Source: Serilophus lunatus
Lineage: Eukaryota > Chordata > Aves > Passeriformes > Eurylaimidae
Length of the DNA: 64,000 bases
Assembly: GCA_013399895.1 (NCBI GenBank)
Contig: VXBA01001116.1
Coordinates: forward strand, 756,132-820,131
Reading direction: 5' to 3'
The translations under genes and the position numbers were made by a program. Below the pieces are notes generated by a model. That model was not told where the DNA came from and did no database searches. It saw only the letters and a program-made list of their open reading frames with translations. The stretch's first letter is position 1. Every line of letters begins with the position of its first letter. Below, piece by piece: positions 62,498-64,000 of this stretch.

Positions 62498-63284
62498 ACA
62501 TGTAATAGAAGCAGCAGCAGAGCCCTTAGAATCCTTTTCTCACCATCTTCAAAAAAGCTGGGGAATGATCTACCTGACAACTTAAACCTCTAAAAATGAA
62601 TAAATGTGGTATTTCACACAGAGCAGTCCAGGTCTCTCAAATCCCACAGCTGTCCCTTCTCAGCAGCCACATCACTACAATTATGGTCCATGCCTTTACT
62701 CATAGCTTAGCAATAAAAATATTGACAGATTATTTGAGGAATTACAAGTTTAAAGACAAACAGATGAATATAACTTAGGTTGGAGACCATATCTTTAGAA
62801 TGAGAGTACAGCTATCACTCACAAAACATTAAAGAATTTTTTAGACAGCAAGGGCTAAAAATACTTTGATAAGCACACCCCAAAATCACAATGTTCTTCA
62901 TTCTTCCATTCTTACTGCCATGGCTAGATTTACTCTTCTTAAAGTTTCATTAAATAGGCCTATTGAACAAAAAGAATTAAAAACTTAAAGACTTTAAAGA
63001 AATAAAAATAAAAAGCCTTTTCAACTACATGGAGTAAAAACGCAGAAAAGCTCCCCTGCAACTCAAGACACACAAGGGGACACCCTTTCAAGAGTTCCAT
63101 CAGTGCCAGTGTGACCCAGCATGGATGAGCACATCTGGATGATGATCACTAACACTGCACACGATGGTGTGTTGGCAGGGGGTCCATCTTGTGGGAGGAC
63201 ACTTGGAGACACTTTCCCCATCCTTTCCTGACACAAGTTCTTCCAGGCTGTGCTGTGGTGGCAGCAGGGGGCTCTCTCCAGTGG
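62498..63284 (-). other. Putative 3'UTR of the minus-strand gene
   Basis: Sequence between the candidate stop codon and the first AATAAA. It is AT-rich towards its distal end and lacks transposons. It is labelled as UTR only because of its neighbours. Confidence 0.35.
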
Positions 63285-63355
63285 CTACTGCATGAAGAGG
63301 ATGCTGAAGGCCATCACGACGCAGCACACGGCCACGTAGGGGCTCTTCCTCTCAC
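63285..63355 (-). CDS. Candidate terminal coding exon, hydrophobic C-terminal tail (partial gene)
   Basis: On the minus strand a polypyrimidine run (63358-63374) followed by CAG at 63358-63356 makes a strong splice acceptor. The exon would start at 63355, with two bases completing a codon begun in the previous exon. It then encodes 22 residues and a TAG stop (63287-63285). The peptide is a charged GERK-like start (first residue set by the split codon), then SPYVAVCCVVMAFSILFMQ, an uninterrupted hydrophobic segment long enough for one membrane span and ending at the stop. This fits a tail-anchored or C-terminally membrane-embedded protein. The exon holds four CpGs in a CpG-poor region, mostly in codons, which hints at constraint. 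The same CAG-GTGAG could instead be a donor for an exon on its left flank. I do not recognise the gene. Its other exons would be beyond base 64,000. Confidence 0.45.
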
Positions 63356-63601
63356 CTGGGAGGAGGGGGGAAAACACAGACCAAAGGTTTAGGCTGAACA
63401 GACCCCAGTCCAGCGTGGCAATTCTGCTGCAGCACCTGAAAACTCACGCTGAGCACGTCTAGCTGGAGGAATGCTGCCAGAAGTACAGCTGTGTGATCAG
63501 GAGGAACGTGCATGGGATGGGAAACTCAGGTGTGGGGCAGGTTGTGTTGCTAAATAATTGAACCTCTTTGCTTTAAAAGTGACTTTAAACAAGGGCATGT
63601 A

Positions 63602-63851
63602 GGGCCAGGACAAGGGGCAATGGCTTCACACTGACAGAGAATAGGTTTAGACTGCATATTGGGAAGGGATTCCTGGCTGGGAGGGTGGGGAGGTGCTGGG
63701 ATGGAATTCCCAGAGAATCTGTAGCTGCCCCATCCTTGGAAGTGTCCAAGGGCAGGATGGAGCCCCCTGGGACAGTGGGAGGTGTCCCTGCCCAGGGCAG
63801 GGGGTGGCACTGGATCATCCTTAAAATCCCTTGCAGCCCAAACTGTGATTT
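63602..63851 (+). mobile_element. CR1 LINE 3' fragment
   Basis: CR1 order is preserved: agggccaggacaaggggcaa, ataggtttagactgcatatt, gggaagggattcctggctgg, agctgccccatccttggaag, cccctgggacagtgggaggt, then a weakened terminus (taaaatcccttgcagcccaa, actgtgattttt). It belongs to the same subfamily as the 49 and 58 kb copies but is more diverged. It would lie within the intron upstream of the candidate terminal exon, antisense to that gene. Confidence 0.92.
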
Positions 63852-64000
63852 TTTTCTAACTACCCCCATTCTGCAATACTGTGAAAAGCCCATGTAAAGA
63901 CTTCCACCCTACTACAAACCACTTTTCCTGAGGTGCAGTTTTATATTGCTCCCAGTCTTAGAGCCGAGGAGTCAGGGGGCTGGCACTGGGGAGCTGATCA

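Noticed and set aside
1..64000. Endogenous retrovirus or LTR, CRISPR array, prokaryotic genes
   Set aside because: No gag/pol/env-like frames, no paired LTRs with TG...CA ends that I could recognise, no regularly spaced repeats with unique spacers, and no bacterial gene organisation.

Overview
The window looks like nuclear DNA from a bird, most probably a passerine. It is AT-rich and CpG-poor, with long stretches that have no recognisable coding content. It carries many 5'-truncated copies of CR1, the dominant avian LINE, and one tRNA-Ile-derived SINE fused to a CR1-type tail, an architecture known from passerines (TguSINE1-like). No bacterial-type genes, operons, CRISPR arrays or phage genes are present. 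Open frames of 60-200 codons are scattered over both strands at the rate expected by chance. None shows a protein family I recognise, and they should not be read as genes.

Layout. 1-9.9 kb is mostly unique AT-rich DNA with one CpG-retaining patch (about 2.95-3.58 kb) and one minus-strand CR1 relic (7.9 kb). 9.94-11.28 kb is a polypyrimidine/pentamer satellite interrupted by an 831-base assembly gap. 11.3-40.4 kb is a gene-poor stretch with short tandem duplications, AT microsatellites, the tRNA-Ile SINE (17.34-17.48 kb) and two CR1 relics. 40.4-45.4 kb is richer in repeats: an inverted pair of CR1 copies, a well-preserved MIR-type SINE (43.75-43.90 kb), another CR1 and an A-rich tract. 45.4-62.4 kb is again mainly unique sequence with four CR1 insertions, two of them nearly identical. 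62.4-64 kb holds the only plausible protein-coding sequence: a minus-strand terminal exon (63,285-63,355) ending in a hydrophobic tail, with an apparent 3'UTR running left to polyadenylation signals near 62.4-62.5 kb, and a CR1 copy in the intron upstream of it.

How it fits together. The window is probably intergenic or intronic DNA lying downstream of a minus-strand gene whose body is to the right of base 64,000. Transposable elements account for most of the structure I can explain. I did not find a new biological system. The items most worth checking are the terminal exon, the two-pentamer array, the CpG-retaining element, the unusually intact MIR copy and the near-identical or rearranged CR1 copies.
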